Notes: generated from the letters alone by a model not told the origin. DNA of 64,000 nucleotides from Aliihoeflea sp023389195 (GCA_023389195.1 JAEWET010000022.1:41277-105276); one strand, 5' to 3'. Shown: positions 26,815 to 36,382, counted from the first letter of the stretch. A program made the numbers and translations.

Positions 26815-28002
26815 TTGACCAAGCCGACCGATCCCGTCGAAAACCTCGCCGCCCTCATCCGGTGCCCGTCGGTGACGCCCGCTGAAGGCGGAGCGCTCAC
26901 GGCGCTCGAGGCGATGCTGACGCCCGTCGGCTTTTCCGTCGAACGTCCGACTTTTTCGGAAGAAGGCACGCCGGACGTCGAAAATCTCTACGCCCGCCTG
27001 TCGGGCAACGGCCCGCATCTGATGTTCGCCGGCCATACAGACGTCGTGCCGGTCGGCGACGAGGCCGCGTGGACGCATCCGCCTTTTTCGGCCGAGATCG
27101 CGAACGGCATGATGTATGGCCGCGGCGCGGTCGACATGAAGGGCGGCATTGCCTGCTTCGTCGCCGCCGTCGCGCGCTATGTCGAAAAGCATGGCGGCCT
27201 CAAGGGCTCGGTCTCGCTGCTCATCACCGGCGATGAAGAAGGCCCGTCCATCAACGGCACGACCAAGCTGCTCGACTGGGCGGCAGGAAAAGGCGAGGCG
27301 TGGGACGCGGCCATCGTCGGCGAGCCGACCAATCCGAACACGCTCGGCGACATGATCAAGATCGGCCGGCGCGGCTCGGTCTCGGCCGATCTGATCGTCA
27401 ATGGACGCCAAGGCCACGCGGCCTATCCACACCTTGCCGACAATCCGGTGCGCTCCATCGTAGCGCTGCTCGACGCGCTCCTGCATCCCGCACTCGACGA
27501 GGGCACTGACGACTTCCAGCCGACCAACCTCGAAGTGACGACCGTCGATGTCGGCAATCCGGCGGTCAACGTCATCGCCGCCAAGGCCAAAGCCTCGTTC
27601 AACATCCGCTTCAACGACACCTGGACGCCCGAAACGCTGCAGGCGGAAATCCACAACCGGCTGGACCGCGCCGCCTCGCGCACGCGCCTGCGGCCGGGCA
27701 AGGACGATCGCATCGATTTCGAACTGATCTGGCGCGACCGGCCGAGCCCCGTCTTCCTCACCCGCAACGACAAGCTCACCAACACGCTCTCTGCCTCGAT
27801 AAGCGCCGTCACCGGCCTGACGCCGACGCTCTCGACCTCCGGCGGCACGTCGGACGCGCGCTTCATCAAGGATTTCTGCCCGGTCGTCGAATTCGGTCTC
27901 GTGGGCCAAACCATGCACATGGTTGACGAGCGCGTGGCTCTTGCCGACCTCGAAACGTTGACGCAAATCTATCTGCGTTTCCTCGAGGACTGGTTCGGAT
28001 AG
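26815..28002 (+). CDS. dapE: succinyl-diaminopimelate desuccinylase
   Basis: 395-residue M20 metallopeptidase that hydrolyses N-succinyl-LL-diaminopimelate. Metal and catalytic residues are visible: FAGHTDVVPVGD (His about 71), GRGAVDMKGG (Asp about 104), TGDEEGPS (catalytic Glu about 138 and ligand Glu), the GRQGHAAYPHLADNP dimer region, and a C-terminal GQTMHMVDE His ligand. The start is TTG 26815, because no ATG or GTG lies between the preceding stop and the conserved DPVENLAALIRCPSVTP. Confidence 0.96.
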   Translation: MTKPTDPVENLAALIRCPSVTPAEGGALTALEAMLTPVGFSVERPTFSEEGTPDVENLYARLSGNGPHLMFAGHTDVVPVGDEAAWTHPPFSAEIANGMMYGRGAVDMKGGIACFVAAVARYVEKHGGLKGSVSLLITGDEEGPSINGTTKLLDWAAGKGEAWDAAIVGEPTNPNTLGDMIKIGRRGSVSADLIVNGRQGHAAYPHLADNPVRSIVALLDALLHPALDEGTDDFQPTNLEVTTVDVGNPAVNVIAAKAKASFNIRFNDTWTPETLQAEIHNRLDRAASRTRLRPGKDDRIDFELIWRDRPSPVFLTRNDKLTNTLSASISAVTGLTPTLSTSGGTSDARFIKDFCPVVEFGLVGQTMHMVDERVALADLETLTQIYLRFLEDWFG

Positions 28003-28009
28003 ACCTTAA

Positions 28010-28603
28010 ATGCCTTCGGCCGACTACGTTCAGCAATCGCTTTCCGGGGCCGCGCGCCTCATGGCCGGCAAGAAGGACGGGCTGCGCTTCCTCGACATCT
28101 CGGCCGACGGTTTCTGGACCTCGTTCTTCGCCATCCTGATCGCGCTGCCGGCGATGACGGTCGGCTGGGTGACCCTCGCCAACGAACTCGCCTTCCAGGG
28201 CGATGGCATCGGCAGCCGGCTCTCGATCGTGCTGCGGCTCGCGACCATCGACGTGCTCGCCTGGATCATCCCGCTTGCGGTCTTCGCGCTCTTTGCAAAG
28301 CCGGCCGGCATTGCAAGCCGCTTCGTCCATTTCGTCGTCGCCAGCAATTGGGGCTCGGCGATCTATGTCTGGATCATGCTGCCGCCCTCTCTCATCCGGC
28401 TGTTCTGGCCGGATGCGGGCGAAGGCGTGACGGCGTTCTCGCTCGGCCTGTTCTTCTTCACCATGGTACTCGCCTGGCGGCTGACCAATGCCGTCCTCGA
28501 CAAGGGACCGGGCTTTGCGACCGGGGTCTTCACCGCGATGTTCCTGGTGTCGCTCTTCGTGCTTTTCACGCTGCAGGGCGTGTTCGGGCTCGTTCAGTCG
28601 TAG
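28010..28603 (+). CDS. hypothetical integral membrane protein
   Basis: 197-residue protein with five clear hydrophobic segments (about residues 35-57, 78-97, 107-128, 140-160, 170-193) after a polar N-terminus. It starts seven bases after dapE, so it is probably the last gene of that operon, and its final ten bases overlap truA on the other strand. I do not recognise a characterised family. ATG start, no obvious Shine-Dalgarno. Confidence 0.78.
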   Translation: MPSADYVQQSLSGAARLMAGKKDGLRFLDISADGFWTSFFAILIALPAMTVGWVTLANELAFQGDGIGSRLSIVLRLATIDVLAWIIPLAVFALFAKPAGIASRFVHFVVASNWGSAIYVWIMLPPSLIRLFWPDAGEGVTAFSLGLFFFTMVLAWRLTNAVLDKGPGFATGVFTAMFLVSLFVLFTLQGVFGLVQS

Positions 28604-29340
28604 TCGACACGCGTGAGAAACAGCCCGTCGGGCGGCGCGACTTGGCCGCAGCGGGCACGGTCGGCGGCATCGAGCGCCGCGCGAACATCCGCGACAGACC
28701 ACGCACCCTCGCCCGCCTTCTTCAGCGTTCCCACCATCGAGCGGACCTGATTGTGCAGGAACGAACGCGCCGAGGCGCGGATTTCGACGATGTCGCCGTC
28801 GCGCGTCACGTCCAGCCGGTCGAGGGTGCGGACCGGGCTGTTGGCCTGGCACTGGACCGAGCGGAAGGTCGTGAAATCGTGCCTGCCGAGCAGCGTCTGA
28901 GCCGCCGCGTGCATCGCCTCGGCATCGAGTGCCTTCGGAACGTGCCACGCGCGGCCAAGGTCGAGCGCGGCGGGCGCACGGCGGTTGAGAATACGGAAGA
29001 GATAATGCCGGGCGGTAGCCGAAAAGCGTGCGTCGAACTCCTCGCCTACCGCCTCTACCGCGAAGACCGCAACCGGGTCGCCCGCGAGCCGCAGATGCGC
29101 GTTGAGCGCGCCCATCAGCTTGTCCGCCGTCCACTCGCGGGCAAGATCGACATGGGCGACCTGGCCCGTCGCGTGGACGCCCGTATCGGTGCGCCCCGCC
29201 CCGCGGATCGACACGCGCTCGGCGGTGAAGCGGAAGATCGCGTCCTCGATCGCCTGCTGGACGGTGGGCAGATCGGCCTGCCGTTGCCAGCCCGAATAGG
29301 GCCGGCCGTCATATTCGATGTCGAGTCGAAACCGGGCCAT
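28594..29340 (-). CDS. truA: tRNA pseudouridine(38-40) synthase
   Basis: 248-residue enzyme that makes pseudouridine at positions 38-40 of the tRNA anticodon arm. The catalytic aspartate is in GRTDTGVHATGQ (about residue 50), and the C-terminal SFLHNQVRSMVGTL motif is conserved. The ATG at 29340 overlaps the stop of the acetyltransferase gene by one base (TGATG); a GTG one codon upstream is an alternative. It is the last gene of the def-fmt-GNAT-truA operon, all linked to translation. Confidence 0.96.
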   Translation of the reverse strand: MARFRLDIEYDGRPYSGWQRQADLPTVQQAIEDAIFRFTAERVSIRGAGRTDTGVHATGQVAHVDLAREWTADKLMGALNAHLRLAGDPVAVFAVEAVGEEFDARFSATARHYLFRILNRRAPAALDLGRAWHVPKALDAEAMHAAAQTLLGRHDFTTFRSVQCQANSPVRTLDRLDVTRDGDIVEIRASARSFLHNQVRSMVGTLKKAGEGAWSVADVRAALDAADRARCGQVAPPDGLFLTRVDYD

Positions 29341-29846
29341 CACATTTCAGAAAAGGCGGCGGCGTAGACGAGCCGCCCCATGGTCGGCGCCTCGGGCGAG
29401 AAGGCGAGCGCCTGTAGATACTCGCCTTGATAGTCGCTCTCGAATTTTTCGGCGCGCCGACGGGCGTAGCCGAACTTGCCGTAATAGGCCGGGTCGCCGA
29501 GGACCACCGAAAGCTCCTCGCCGGCATTCTTCAGGAGATGATGCGCGTTCTCGATCAGCGCCTTGCCGACGCCGGTGCGCTGCTTGTCGGGCCGCACCGC
29601 CAGCGGCGCGAGCGCCACGGCATCCGCGCTGCGGTTCTTCGATTCGACGACGAGCCGCGAGAACAGGATATGGCCGTAGATCTGCTGCTCGTGCGTGGCG
29701 ACCAGTTCGAGCACGTCGTCGCTCGCCGCGCGAATGGCCTCGACCAGCTTCGCCTCGCCCGGATTGCCGAACGCTTCCTCGAGAACCCAGCGCACGTCTT
29801 CCGCGTCGCGCGCTTCGAACGGCCGGATCACCAGTCCACGCATCAT
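29340..29846 (-). CDS. GNAT-family N-acetyltransferase
   Basis: 168-residue acetyltransferase with an acetyl-CoA binding segment LAVRPDKQRTGVGKALIE (about residues 78-95) and VLGDPAYYGKFGYAR, which resembles the YhbS/putative acetyltransferase subgroup. The start lies on ATGATG overlapping the fmt stop; the first ATG is used. The acceptor substrate is unknown, but its position between fmt and truA hints at a translation-related or simply cotranscribed role. Confidence 0.88.
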   Translation of the reverse strand: MMRGLVIRPFEARDAEDVRWVLEEAFGNPGEAKLVEAIRAASDDVLELVATHEQQIYGHILFSRLVVESKNRSADAVALAPLAVRPDKQRTGVGKALIENAHHLLKNAGEELSVVLGDPAYYGKFGYARRRAEKFESDYQGEYLQALAFSPEAPTMGRLVYAAAFSEM

Positions 29847-30775
29847 AGCCTGTCGCCCTTCCGCAAACCCGCGCCGCGCAGAAACGCCCCAGCCTCCATC
29901 GGCCTGCCGCCCGCGCGCTGCACTTCGACGAGGCGGACCGCGCCATCTCCGCAGGCGATCGTCAGCCGGTCGTCGAGGATCGTGCCGGGCATGCCCGCAC
30001 CCTCGCCCATTGTCGAGCGCAGCAGCTTCAACCGCTCCGGCTTGCCACCGATATTCGCCTCGCACCATGCGCCCGGAAAGGGCGAGAGGCCGCGGATGCG
30101 GTCATGCACGTCGCGCGCCGGCTTCGCCCAGTCGATCCGCGTCTCGTCCTTGGATATCTTGGCGGCGTAGGTAGCGCCCTCACCCGCTTGCGCGACGGTC
30201 GGCAGGTCGCCGGCCTCCAGCCTGCCTAGCGCCTCGACCATCAGTCGCGCGCCAACATCGCGCAGCGTATCGTGGAGTTCGCCCGCCGTCATGTCGGCGC
30301 TGATCGCGACGCGCTCGGTCAGGGCGACCGGGCCGGTATCGAGGCCTTCGTCCATCTTCATGATCATCATGCCGGTCTCGGCATCGCCCGCCATGATCGC
30401 GCGTTGGATGGGCGCGGCACCGCGCCAGCGCGGCAGAAACGAGGCGTGGCCGTTATAGGCACCGAGCCGCGTGCCCTCGAGGACCGCCCTCGGCAGGAGC
30501 AGACCGTAGGCGACGACCACGGCGACATCCGCGCCCAGCGCACGAAATGCAGCCTGCTCGGCCTCGCCTTTCAGCGAAACGGGGGTGCGGACATCAATGC
30601 CAAGTGTTTCAGCGATCTCGTGGACGGGGGATTTCTTCAGCTCCAGCCCACGCCGGCCCGCCGGGCGCGGCGGCTGCGAATAGGCGGCCACGACCTCGTG
30701 CCCCGCCTCGACGATCGCCTTCAACGTCGCCGCCGAAAATTCCGGCGTGCCCATGAAGATGACGCGCAGCGCCAC
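29843..30775 (-). CDS. fmt: methionyl-tRNA formyltransferase
   Basis: 310-residue enzyme that formylates initiator Met-tRNA with 10-formyl-THF. The N-terminal formyltransferase domain (about 1-205) shows RVIFMGTPEFSAATL, the catalytic NGHASFLPRWRGAAPIQ (Asn-x-His) and Asp in DEGLDTGPVA; the C-terminal OB-like domain follows after RIDWAKPARDVHDRIRGLSP. GTG start four bases after the def stop. The central residue of NxH is Gly, where Val or Ile is common. Confidence 0.96.
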   Translation of the reverse strand: MALRVIFMGTPEFSAATLKAIVEAGHEVVAAYSQPPRPAGRRGLELKKSPVHEIAETLGIDVRTPVSLKGEAEQAAFRALGADVAVVVAYGLLLPRAVLEGTRLGAYNGHASFLPRWRGAAPIQRAIMAGDAETGMMIMKMDEGLDTGPVALTERVAISADMTAGELHDTLRDVGARLMVEALGRLEAGDLPTVAQAGEGATYAAKISKDETRIDWAKPARDVHDRIRGLSPFPGAWCEANIGGKPERLKLLRSTMGEGAGMPGTILDDRLTIACGDGAVRLVEVQRAGGRPMEAGAFLRGAGLRKGDRL

Positions 30776-30779
30776 CCGA

Positions 30780-31310
30780 TCAGCCGACGAGGCGCTGCGG
30801 CGCCTTCTCGCGGGCGAGCTTCTTGAACTTGCGCACGACCATGTCGCGCTTGAGCTTGGAGATGTGGTCGATGAAGAGGACGCCGTTCAGATGGTCGATC
30901 TCGTGCTGGAGGCACGTCGCCATCAGCCCGTCGGCCACCATTTCCTGCGCCTTGCCATCGCGGTCGAGATAGGTGACCGTCACCGTCTCCGGACGCTCCA
31001 CCTCGGCATAATAATCCGGGATCGACAGGCAACCTTCCTCATAGACGGAAATGTCGTCGCCCGATGCCACGATCTGCGGATTGATGAACACGTGCGGGGC
31101 CTTCTCCTCGCCTTCCTTGGCGAGGTCGATCACCAGCATCCGCACCGGCTCGCCGATCTGGATCGCGGCGAGCCCGATGCCCGGCGCGTCGTACATGGTG
31201 TCGAGCATGTCGTCGGCGAATTTGCGGGTCGCGTCGTCCACGCGCTCCAAGGGCTTCGAGACCTGGCGCAGGACGGGATCGGGGAGGATGATGAGCGGCT
31301 TGATCGTCAT
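30780..31310 (-). CDS. def: peptide deformylase
   Basis: 176-residue metallohydrolase that removes the N-formyl group from nascent proteins. All three signatures are present: GIGLAAIQIG (about 45), EEGCLSIPDYYAEV (Cys ligand about 91) and CLQHEIDHLNGVLFID (about 132, two His ligands and the catalytic Glu). ATG 31310 gives the conserved MTIKPLIILPDPVLR; a GTG three codons upstream is possible. First gene of the def-fmt-GNAT-truA operon, divergent from rmuC. Confidence 0.96.
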   Translation of the reverse strand: MTIKPLIILPDPVLRQVSKPLERVDDATRKFADDMLDTMYDAPGIGLAAIQIGEPVRMLVIDLAKEGEEKAPHVFINPQIVASGDDISVYEEGCLSIPDYYAEVERPETVTVTYLDRDGKAQEMVADGLMATCLQHEIDHLNGVLFIDHISKLKRDMVVRKFKKLAREKAPQRLVG

Positions 31311-31412
31311 GGCCGTCACGTAATCGGTGAAACCGCGCGCGTCAACGCTCCGGCATGTGGACGTTCACGTTTTGGTCTTATTGCGACGTCGCGAATCGTC
31401 TAGTGTCGCGCG

Positions 31413-32648
31413 ATGAACCCGTCAGAATCGCTCTTCGCCGCTCCCCTTCTCGAGCTCGGCTCGACCACGATCACGCTCGGCCACGCGCTGATCGCCGGCG
31501 CGGCCGTCGTCCTGGCGCTGGTCGCGCTCCTCGTCATGTCCGTTTCGCGTGCGGCGCGGGTGCAGGCCGAGGTGGCGGAGGAAAGCGCCGCGCGGGCGCG
31601 CGAAGCCGATGCGCGGCTCGCCGAGATCACCCGTGCACAAGTCGAGATGCAGGGGCGCATGGGCACAATCGCCGAAGTGTTCGGCGCGCGGCAGGCCGAG
31701 CTCAACAAGGCGATCGGCGAGCGGCTCGACGGCATGACCTCGCGGCTCGGCCATTCGATCACCGAACAGACGAAGTCGACGCATGAGAATCTCGCCAAGC
31801 TGCAGGAACGTCTGGCCGTCATCGATACGGCGCAGAACAACATCCAGTCGCTGGCCGGCCAAGTCGTGCAGTTGCAGCACATCCTTTCCAACAAGCAGAC
31901 GCGCGGCGCGTTCGGGCAGGCGCGCATGGAGGCGATCATCGCCGACGGCCTGCCGCACGGCGCCTACGAATTCCAGGCGACGCTTTCCAACGGCAGCCGC
32001 CCCGACTGCACGATCCGCATGCCCAACGGCGCGCCCGACCTCGTCATCGACGCCAAGTTCCCGCTGGAATCGTGGAACGCCATTCGCACGGCTGCCGAGG
32101 CCGAAAATTCGGAGGCGCAGAAATATGCCGCGCAGAATTTCCGCCGTGACGTGGAAGTTCACCTGAAGGCGATCGCCGACAAATATCTCATCAATGGCGA
32201 AACGCAGGACACGGCCTTCATGTTCGTGCCCTCCGAATCGATCTTCGCCGAGATCCACGAGAATTTCGAGGCGCTGGTGCAAAAGGCCCATCGCGCCCGC
32301 ATCGTCATCGTCTCGCCCTCGCTGCTGATGCTCTCCATCCAGGTCATCCAGGCGGTGCTGAAGGACGCGCGGATGCGCGAGCAGGCGCATCTCATCCAGG
32401 GCGAGGTCATCCGCCTGATGGAGGATCTCGGCCGCCTCGACGAGCGCGTGCGCAAGCTTCAGACCCATTTCGGACAGGCCAATCGCGACATCGACCTGAT
32501 CCTCACCTCGACGGAAAAGCTGACCAAGCGCGGCGAGAGGATCGAGGCGCTGGAACTGGACTCGCCGCAGATCGACGAGAAAGCAGACAAGAAGCCGGCA
32601 GAAGCGCGCAGCGGCTCGCTGCGCCTGCGGGTCGTCGACGAGGAATAG
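31413..32648 (+). CDS. rmuC: DNA recombination protein RmuC homologue
   Basis: 411-residue membrane-anchored protein. One transmembrane helix (about 22-43), a coiled-coil region rich in Ala, Glu, Arg (about 45-150) and the RmuC domain (about 160-370; CTIRMPNGAPDLVIDAKFPL and TAFMFVPSESIFAEIHE contain the PD-(D/E)XK-like residues). RmuC limits DNA inversions in E. coli, though its biochemistry is poorly defined. ATG 31413, in a 102-base divergent gap with def. Confidence 0.93.
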   Translation: MNPSESLFAAPLLELGSTTITLGHALIAGAAVVLALVALLVMSVSRAARVQAEVAEESAARAREADARLAEITRAQVEMQGRMGTIAEVFGARQAELNKAIGERLDGMTSRLGHSITEQTKSTHENLAKLQERLAVIDTAQNNIQSLAGQVVQLQHILSNKQTRGAFGQARMEAIIADGLPHGAYEFQATLSNGSRPDCTIRMPNGAPDLVIDAKFPLESWNAIRTAAEAENSEAQKYAAQNFRRDVEVHLKAIADKYLINGETQDTAFMFVPSESIFAEIHENFEALVQKAHRARIVIVSPSLLMLSIQVIQAVLKDARMREQAHLIQGEVIRLMEDLGRLDERVRKLQTHFGQANRDIDLILTSTEKLTKRGERIEALELDSPQIDEKADKKPAEARSGSLRLRVVDEE

Positions 32649-32723
32649 ACTGTTCACTTGGTTGCGACTGGCAAAATGCCTGCCGGTTCCATACCTCTTC
32701 TTCAAATCGAAGGGATATGAACG

Positions 32724-33779
32724 ATGGAAATCGGCCTCTACACATTCGGCGATGTCGGCACCGATCCGGTGACCGGAAACATCGTCAGCCCGGCGCAGCG
32801 CTTCGCCAATCTCATCGAGGAAATCGAACTCGCCGATCAGGTGGGGCTCGATCTCTTCGGCCTTGGCGAACATCACCGGCCGGACTACGCCGTCTCGGCT
32901 CCCGCCGTCGCGCTCGCCGCTGCCGCCCCGCGCACCAGGAACATCAAGCTGTCGAGCGCCGTCTCGGTGCTCTCGTCGGACGACCCGATCCGCGTCTTCC
33001 AGCAGTTCGCGACGCTCGACAACATCTCGAACGGGCGTGCGGAGATCATGGCCGGGCGTGGCTCCTTCATCGAATCCTTCCCGCTCTTCGGCTACGACCT
33101 CGGCGATTACGACACGCTCTTCGCCGAAAAGCTCGAAATGCTGATCAAGCTCAACGAGGGCGAAATCTTTTCATGGGAAGGCGGCAAGCACACGCCGCGC
33201 GTCACAGAACGCGGCGTCTATCCGCGGCCGGTCAACGGCAAATTGCCCATCTGGCTCGCCGTCGGCGGCACGCCGCAATCGGTCGGGCGCGCGGCCATGC
33301 TCGGCCTGCCGCTCGCGCTCGCCATCATCGGCGGCGAGCCGGCACGCTTCGCGCCCTTCTTCAAGCTCTATCGCGAGGCGGCGGAAAAGTTCGGCCGTGA
33401 TCCGAAAACATTGAAGACCTCGATCAACGTCCACGGTTTCGTCGCCGACACGCGCAAGGAAGCCATCGATACCTTCTACCCGGCACAGGCCGAAGTGATG
33501 AACCGGATCGGCCGCGAACGCGGCTGGCCGCCGACGAGCCGACAGCAGTTCGAGGCATCTGCCGGTCCGCGCGGTGCGCAGTTTGTCGGCGACGCGTCGG
33601 AGCTGACTGACAAGATCCTCGCGCACTACGAAATCTTCGGCTTCGACCGCTTCGTCATCCAGATGGCGATCGGCGTGATGGATCACGCCAAGCTGTTAAA
33701 GGCGATCGAGATTTTGGGCACGCGGGTGGCGCCGGAGGTGAAGAAGGCGGTCGGCGAAAGGCGGATCGCCGCGGCCTGA
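32724..33779 (+). CDS. LLM-class flavin-dependent oxidoreductase (luciferase-like)
   Basis: 351-residue TIM-barrel monooxygenase of the bacterial luciferase family, using reduced flavin. It shows FGLGEHHRPDYAVSAPAVAL (about 47-66), ISNGRAEIMAGRGSFIESFPLFG (in two parts about 102-125) and LPIWLAVGGTPQSVGRAA. It resembles the subgroup with a CE1758/YhbW-type annotation; substrate unknown. ATG 32724 has AAGGGAT upstream. A second luciferase-like gene is at about 58 kb. Confidence 0.88.
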   Translation: MEIGLYTFGDVGTDPVTGNIVSPAQRFANLIEEIELADQVGLDLFGLGEHHRPDYAVSAPAVALAAAAPRTRNIKLSSAVSVLSSDDPIRVFQQFATLDNISNGRAEIMAGRGSFIESFPLFGYDLGDYDTLFAEKLEMLIKLNEGEIFSWEGGKHTPRVTERGVYPRPVNGKLPIWLAVGGTPQSVGRAAMLGLPLALAIIGGEPARFAPFFKLYREAAEKFGRDPKTLKTSINVHGFVADTRKEAIDTFYPAQAEVMNRIGRERGWPPTSRQQFEASAGPRGAQFVGDASELTDKILAHYEIFGFDRFVIQMAIGVMDHAKLLKAIEILGTRVAPEVKKAVGERRIAAA

Positions 33780-33865
33780 CGGGCTTTCCCGTCCGAACCG
33801 GTTGGAGATAATTGCGCTCATTGGGGCGCATCGTCCCGATTGTCGCCGTCGCTTTTTTCCGAAGT

Positions 33866-34010
33866 GACCCCCACCCTGTATCCCTCCCCACAAGGGGGAG
33901 GAAGTCGCCAGCGTCGAGCCTTTCCGTCAATTTTATCACCCGGCCGAAAGCAGGGGCGCGACGTGAATGCCCTCCCTCCCCCTTGTGGGGAGGGATAAAG
34001 GGTGGGGGTC
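33866..34010. repeat. palindromic intergenic repeat element (RIME-like), copy 1
   Basis: Two 36-base arms, 33866-33901 and 33975-34010, are inverted copies matching at 35 of 36 positions, separated by 73 bases. Each arm holds a G/C-rich core with the sequence ccctccccacaagggggagg, which can itself fold. This looks like the mosaic palindromic elements scattered in Hyphomicrobiales intergenic DNA. It fills most of the 296-base gap between a luciferase-like gene and the converging TPR lipoprotein gene; nothing else is seen there. Confidence 0.85.
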
Positions 34011-34075
34011 CCCTTCAAGGAAAACAACAATTGTGAAGCGGCCGCCACCCATTCTCCCGGTCGGAACGACGCCGG

Positions 34076-34873
34076 TCAGCCTTCTTCGTTCGCCAGATCA
34101 TTCCACGCATTCTGCTGCGCGAGCATCGACCGCAGATACGCCACGTTCGCCTCGGCCTGTTCCGGCGACAGTTCGCGGCTGGCAATCGCCTCGGCATCCG
34201 CGAAGCGCCCTTGCAACCCGACCACCAGCGCCAAATTCTGCCGCACGCGGCTGTCGGCGCCGGGCTGGGTGACGGCGTTCTGGAGCTGGGCTTCGGCCTG
34301 CTTCAGATCGCCTTCCAGAAGGTAGGACATACCGAGGTTCGAAAGCACGCTCGGGTCGTTCGGCTGCATTTCGAGAGCGCGCGCATAGAGCCGGCGCGCT
34401 TCTCCGGCCTGGCCGAGCTGGTCGAGGATCGCGCCTTCGGCCGACATCAGCTTCCAGTCGGGGTATTCCGGCGTCTGCGCACGGCGGACGGCGTCGAGCG
34501 CGGGCTGGAGGTCGCCGGCGGCGGCCAGCGCCTTGCCGTAGGCGGCGAGCACCTGGCGCTCTTTCGGATGGTCGATCGCCGCCTTTCGCATCACGGCAAG
34601 CGCCTGGTCGTTGCGCCCGTCCATCTGCAGCACCGAGGCGTATTGCATCGCGACGTTCATGTCTGCCGGATTGCGCGTATATGCAGTGCCGAGCTGGTCG
34701 GCCGTCGCGCGCAGTTCGGGTGCCGTCATCTGCGTCACCGCGCCGGTGGTCGTACGGTCGACGGAGGCGGTCGTCATGCGCTTGTTGCCGGCGCAACCCG
34801 CCAGCGCAAGCGTTGCCGCCAGCGCCAGGATCGTCGCCGTGGTCCTCGCTCCAGCCTTCATGTTGATCGACAT
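34076..34873 (-). CDS. TPR-repeat lipoprotein (TadD-like)
   Basis: 265-residue lipoprotein: signal with lipobox LALAGC (Cys at about 27), a short Thr-rich linker and then tetratricopeptide repeats from about residue 65 to 250 (for example AMQYASVLQMDGRNDQALAV and LSNLGMSYLLEGDLKQAEAQ). The arrangement matches TadD, the outer-membrane-associated pilotin-like component of Tad pili, whose other genes lie near the right edge of the window; the assignment is by similarity of layout only. ATG 34873 has GGAGG nine bases upstream, favoured over several neighbouring starts. Confidence 0.82.
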   Translation of the reverse strand: MSINMKAGARTTATILALAATLALAGCAGNKRMTTASVDRTTTGAVTQMTAPELRATADQLGTAYTRNPADMNVAMQYASVLQMDGRNDQALAVMRKAAIDHPKERQVLAAYGKALAAAGDLQPALDAVRRAQTPEYPDWKLMSAEGAILDQLGQAGEARRLYARALEMQPNDPSVLSNLGMSYLLEGDLKQAEAQLQNAVTQPGADSRVRQNLALVVGLQGRFADAEAIASRELSPEQAEANVAYLRSMLAQQNAWNDLANEEG

Positions 34874-35005
34874 TCTGCCCGACCTCCGCATCGACAAATC
34901 CCTCGTGCCGAAGCACCCGTTAATGTCCCGAGCAATATTCCGTTAACCCTAACGGAGCGTTAAAAGGGATCGCATCTGCTTCGCGCCAGCCTTCCAGGAG
35001 ACCCC

Positions 35006-36382
35006 ATGCCGATCGAAATCACGCAAACGCCGCTCGCCAATGCGAAGCCCATCCATGTCGTTGCCAAGGACTGGCTCGACGGCGTCGCGATCGACGCGCG
35101 GGCGCGGGCTTGGGCGAAGGCCAGCAGCTTTGCCGGCCAGTCGGGCAAGGTGCTCGCCTATCCCGATGCCGACGGCGAGCTTGCCGGCGCGCTGGTCGGC
35201 ATCGGCATCGAAGACGGCGCGACGGCGGCGCTGGGGCTCGGCCGCCTCGCCCGCGACCTGCCCTCCGGCGAATGGGCCTTCGCGCCCGGCGCGTTCGACG
35301 CGCACTTGGCGACGCTCGCTCTGGTGATCGGCGGCTACCGCTTCGAGCGCTACTGGAAAGACAGCCCGCGCGACATCCGTCTGCAGCTCAGCCCCGGCGT
35401 CGACCTTGCCCGCGTCACGCGCGAGGCCGAAGGCGTCATCCTCGCCCGCGACCTCATCAACACGCCGACCAACGACATGGGCCCGGCCGATCTCGAAGAG
35501 GCCGCGCGCAGGCTCGCCAAAGCGCACAAGGCAAAGGTCGGCGTCATCGAAGGCGACGCGCTCCTGAAGCAGAATTTTCCGATGATCCACGCGGTCGGCC
35601 GCGCTTCCGATCAGGCGCCTCGCCTCATCGACTTCACCTGGGGTCCGAAGGACGCGCCCAAGGTGACGCTCGTCGGCAAGGGGGTCTGCTTCGACACCGG
35701 CGGGCTCGACATCAAGCCGGCAAGCGGCATGCTCCTGATGAAGAAGGACATGGGCGGCGCGGCGAACGTGCTTGGGCTCGCCTCGATGATCATGAGCGCC
35801 AATCTCAATTTGCGCCTGCGCGTCCTCATTCCCGCCGTCGAAAACGCCATCGCCGGCAACGCCTTTAGGCCGGGCGACGTCCTGACCAGCCGCAAGGGCC
35901 TGACGGTCGAAATCGGCAACACGGATGCCGAGGGCCGCCTAATCCTCGCCGATGCGCTGGCGCTTGCCGACGAGGAAAAGCCGGAACTCCTGATCGACAT
36001 GGCGACGCTGACGGGCGCAGCCCGCGTCGCGCTCGGGCCGGACCTGCCGCCCTTCTTCACCGACGACGAGACGCTCGCCGTCGACCTGTCGCGCGCGGGC
36101 GAGACGGTGGCCGATCCGGTCTGGCGCATGCCGCTTTGGAAGCCCTACGCGAAAAAGCTTTCCTCCCGCGTCGCCGACATGAACAACGTCACCACCGACG
36201 GCTTTGCCGGCTCGGTCACGGCGGCGCTCTTCCTCCAGAAATTCGTCGAAAATTCACGAAGCTGGGTCCATCTCGACATCTTCGGCTGGAACCCGGTGGA
36301 GAAACCTCACGCGCCAGTCGGCGGCGAGGCGCAGGCCATCCGAGCGCTGATGCACGTTCTCGAAGCGCGGTACGGAAAATGA
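35006..36382 (+). CDS. leucyl aminopeptidase (M17 family)
   Basis: 458-residue zinc aminopeptidase that removes N-terminal residues in the cytoplasm. The M17 catalytic domain shows VGKGVCFDTGGLDIKPASGM (about 224-243, with metal Asp), LMKKDMGGAANVLG (Lys/Asp) and the signature NTDAEGRLILADAL (about 306-319). The N-terminal macro-like domain covers about 1-150. ATG 35006 has AGGAG seven bases upstream. The stop overlaps the next start by four bases (ATGA), so it is coupled to the NlpC/P60 gene. Confidence 0.95.
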   Translation: MPIEITQTPLANAKPIHVVAKDWLDGVAIDARARAWAKASSFAGQSGKVLAYPDADGELAGALVGIGIEDGATAALGLGRLARDLPSGEWAFAPGAFDAHLATLALVIGGYRFERYWKDSPRDIRLQLSPGVDLARVTREAEGVILARDLINTPTNDMGPADLEEAARRLAKAHKAKVGVIEGDALLKQNFPMIHAVGRASDQAPRLIDFTWGPKDAPKVTLVGKGVCFDTGGLDIKPASGMLLMKKDMGGAANVLGLASMIMSANLNLRLRVLIPAVENAIAGNAFRPGDVLTSRKGLTVEIGNTDAEGRLILADALALADEEKPELLIDMATLTGAARVALGPDLPPFFTDDETLAVDLSRAGETVADPVWRMPLWKPYAKKLSSRVADMNNVTTDGFAGSVTAALFLQKFVENSRSWVHLDIFGWNPVEKPHAPVGGEAQAIRALMHVLEARYGK

